The notes below the pieces were generated by a model. The model saw nothing but the letters and a program-made list of their open reading frames with translations, was not told where the DNA came from and did not search any database. This document shows positions 62,043 through 64,000 of a stretch of DNA of 64,000 nt, one piece after another (the stretch's first letter is position 1; the number at the start of each line of letters is the position of its first letter). Position numbers and translations under genes: made by a program. Source of the DNA: CAVPCY01 sp963770765 (GTDB lineage Bacteria; Actinomycetota; Coriobacteriia; Anaerosomatales; PHET01). The stretch spans positions 1 through 64,000 of the forward strand of contig CAVYQS010000006.1 of NCBI GenBank assembly GCA_963770765.1, written 5' to 3'.

Positions 62043-62798
62043 CTAGTACCGGATCTCGGGCAACTGAATATCGACCGGCGCGCCACCGAGAGAGGCTGGA
62101 GGCGCGAAGTGCAGCGACAGCCCCTGCGTGTCCACCGGCACCTCGTACCACGTCTCCACATAGACCGGGTTGCCCGGCGACGCCGCCTGCGGCTCGAGAC
62201 CCAGGATCTCGTAGTTGTTGCCCCCGCTGTCCTTGAGCGAGAAGAACGACTTGTCGATGGTGCGTTCCCCAGCCCCGTTGTTCGTGACATAGAGGTCTAC
62301 GAGCATCGCTCGGTTCCCTTCCTTGGGCTCTCCGCCGATGTCCGACCACGTCTCCACGAGCGGATCCTGCCGCGCCAGCGCGACCTGCCACTCCCCCGCC
62401 TCGACCTGCGTGGGCGTCCAGCCCTGCGAGACGTGGTCGGCCGCTTCCTCGTCGTGAGCGCTCGACGAGGGCGCCTGCTCGGGCTCCAAGTCGGTCTGGT
62501 CGGCTGACCGCGTCACTGCGGGCTGCTCGGGCGACGCGAACCAGCGGCTCGGGTTGATGCCCCTGGTCGACGCCAGGAACACCATGAGGATCAGCAGGAC
62601 CAGCAATCCGACCGCAACGATCGCCGCACAGCCCAAGCCGGGCCTCCCGGCGGTCGGCATGGCCTTCTCCGAACCATCGTGAGCGGATTCGAATGCCTGA
62701 GCCGAGACACCCAAGCCCTCCCTCAGGCTCTTGACGCCCTCCACGAACGCCGGATCGTCCTCTGGCTGCAGCTTCTGATCGGCTCCCTCGTCGCTCAT
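62043..62798 (-). CDS. Membrane-anchored exported protein with DUF4352/telokin-like domain
   Basis: 251 residues from ATG 62798 (G-rich site upstream). A cytoplasmic head of about 50 residues, one membrane helix at about 57-78 (GLGCAAIVAVGLLVLLILMVFLA), an acidic linker, then a beta-rich outer domain (VDLYVTNNGAGERTIDKSFFSLKDSGGNNYEI) typical of DUF4352. Convergent with mqnE, 4 bp apart. Function unknown; such domains are often cell-surface proteins. Confidence 0.75.
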   Translation of the reverse strand: MSDEGADQKLQPEDDPAFVEGVKSLREGLGVSAQAFESAHDGSEKAMPTAGRPGLGCAAIVAVGLLVLLILMVFLASTRGINPSRWFASPEQPAVTRSADQTDLEPEQAPSSSAHDEEAADHVSQGWTPTQVEAGEWQVALARQDPLVETWSDIGGEPKEGNRAMLVDLYVTNNGAGERTIDKSFFSLKDSGGNNYEILGLEPQAASPGNPVYVETWYEVPVDTQGLSLHFAPPASLGGAPVDIQLPEIRY

Positions 62799-62930
62799 CA
62801 CCGCACCCCCCGGTTCGCGGTTGGCAGACACGGAGTGTATACCCTCCCTCAACGGCGCGTGCAACGGTGGGTGGGTCCATTGGCGGCCTTCGAAGCGGTA
62901 CCATGATCAGGCACTCGAAAGGAGTACTAC

Positions 62931-63772
62931 ATGCCCCGACCGCGCCTGGGCCACATCCAGTTCATCAACTGCCTGCCGCTCTACTACGGCATGGTGAAGA
63001 ACGACGTCCTGCTCGACGTCGACCTCGTCCGAGCGGACCCCGCCGACCTCACCGGCATGCTGCTCGGGCGGCGAGCTCGACATCGCGCCGATTCCCGCCA
63101 TCGAGTACGCGCGCCACGCGGCCGATCTCGTCTTGCTTCCCGACATCGCCATCTCGAGCGACGGCGAGGTCCAGTCGATCCTGCTGATCTCGAAGGTGCC
63201 CGCGGGCGAGCTCGATGCGGACGCGCACCGTTGCGCTTGCAGCGAACTCGCGCACCTCGCAGGTGCTCGCGCGCGTGCTGATCGAGAAGCGCTGGGGTGG
63301 GTCTCCGCGCTACGTCGAGATGCCTCCGGACCTGCCCGCGATGCTGCGCGATGCAGACGCCGCTCTTCTTATCGGCGACGAGGCTCTGCGCGCGTACTGG
63401 GAGCACCCCGACGGTCTTCACCTCTACGACCTGGGCACCGAGTGGACCGCATGGACCGGTCTGCCCATGGTCTACGCGGTGTGGGCGGTGCGTGCCGACT
63501 TCGCCGCGAACGATCCCCGCGCAGTGGCCCACGTGCAGGAATCGCTCTCCGGGTCGCTGGCGTACTGCCGGAACCACCTCGACGACATCAGCGATTACGC
63601 CGCGCGGTGGGAGTCCTTCCCCGCCGAGCGTTTCCGCAGCTACTTCGACGCACTTCACTTCCGCTACGAGCCTCGCTACCGAGACGGGCTGAAGCGGTAC
63701 CTCACCGAGGCCGCCGCACTGGGACAGCTCGAATCGGTTCCCGCTATCCGCATCTTCGGGGAGGACGAGTGA
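62931..63772 (+). CDS. mqnA: Chorismate dehydratase (two frameshifts)
   Basis: Makes 3-enolpyruvylbenzoate, first futalosine-pathway step. ATG 62931 follows AAAGGAG. N-terminus LGHIQFINCLPLYYGM. One extra base near 63066-63070 (GGGCGG run) hides GELDIAPIPAIEYARHA, and a second near 63208-63222 hides the join to RTVALAANSRTSQVLARVLIEKRW. Removing both gives 279 residues, a normal MqnA, with LIGDEALR and GTEWTAWTGLPMVYAVW. Ends in GTGA shared with mqnC. Confidence 0.85.
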
Positions 63773-64000
63773 CGACCGCGGCGGGGCGGCGCGAGGCGGC
63801 CACGGCGCTGGCCTTCTCGGCAGCCGCCGGCGACCGCAGGCTGGACACCGACCAAGCGCTCATGCTGCTCGAACACGGCGACCTGCTCGCACTGGGCGCC
63901 GCCGCCGACGCGATGCGGCGCCGGGTGGTCCCGGGCAACGAGGTCACCTTCATCGTCGATCGCAACGTCAACTACACCAACGTGTGCGTGAGCGGCTGCA
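63769..64000 (+). CDS. mqnC: Cyclic dehypoxanthine futalosine synthase, 5' part
   Basis: 77 residues before the window ends. VDRNVNYTNVCVSGC is the beginning of the MqnC radical SAM motif (RNxNYTNVCxxGCxFC), distinct from MqnE. GTG 63769 overlaps mqnA by 4 bp and has GGGGAGG upstream. With mqnE and mqnA it makes three of the menaquinone genes adjacent. Confidence 0.9.
   Translation, partial: MTTAAGRREAATALAFSAAAGDRRLDTDQALMLLEHGDLLALGAAADAMRRRVVPGNEVTFIVDRNVNYTNVCVSGC

Overview
The window is high-GC DNA (GC strongly favoured at third codon positions) from an actinobacterium. The gene order tilS-hpt-ftsH followed by folE-folP-folK, panB-panC and coaX is an actinobacterial theme. The futalosine menaquinone genes, a system-I (Ccm) cytochrome c maturation cluster and a siroheme-linked haem gene set point to a respiring, probably anaerobic member of the Coriobacteriia/OPB41 type. 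That placement is inference from gene content. About 85 percent of the genes are on the minus strand, so most operons read right to left. No transposase, phage, CRISPR array or rRNA gene was seen.

Layout. 1-12.3 kb: surface-glycan cluster (minus) with an MsbA-type exporter, GDP-mannose/GDP-fucose genes (manC, fcl, gmd), the dTDP-rhamnose set (rmlA, rmlC, rmlB, rmlD), an aminotransferase + nucleotidyltransferase + LegB-like dehydratase trio, and galU. 12.4-14.0 kb: defence/TA islet with an Xre antitoxin beside a decayed RelE-type toxin, and a HepT/MNT toxin-antitoxin pair bracketed by two 134-bp copies of an excisionase-like HTH sequence. 14.1-25.8 kb: tetrapyrrole genes hemL, a radical SAM haem enzyme, hemB, hemD, hemC, hemA, plus a lysylphosphatidylglycerol-synthase-like membrane protein, a secreted PD40 propeller protein and tRNA-Ala(CGC). 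25.9-35.6 kb: siroheme dehydrogenase, CcsA/HemX-like protein, ccmD, ccmC, ccmB, ccmA, ccmF, a Cys-type ccmE and three small secreted or membrane proteins. 35.6-40 kb: quinate dehydrogenase-like gene with an HTH regulator, coaX, and an OmpR-type two-component pair on the plus strand. 40-48.5 kb: a cofactor run (bioY, birA, dedA, nadC, nadB, nadA, panC, panB) with a BirA operator. 47.7-56.5 kb: folK, folP, folE, a NarL-type two-component pair, ftsH, hpt, tilS. 56.8-60.7 kb (plus): osmoprotectant ABC transporter. 60.8-64 kb: mqnE, mqnA and the start of mqnC.

How it fits together. HemL, HemB, HemC and HemD make uroporphyrinogen III from HemA-derived precursor; the Met8-type dehydrogenase and the radical SAM enzyme suggest that haem is finished through siroheme. 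CcmA-F load haem onto c-type cytochromes, and the Mqn enzymes make the quinone. The hemA and ccm operons appear to share a promoter with the same 12-base element at the same distance from the -10 box, which would couple haem supply to cytochrome assembly.

Data quality. At least nine single-base frameshifts interrupt otherwise well-conserved genes (ABC exporter, rmlD, rmlB, rmlA, MNT, PD40 protein, ccmF, tilS, and mqnA twice). Most are explained by one extra base, often in a G/C run. They look more like consensus errors than a wave of pseudogenes, so those proteins should be read as joined frames.
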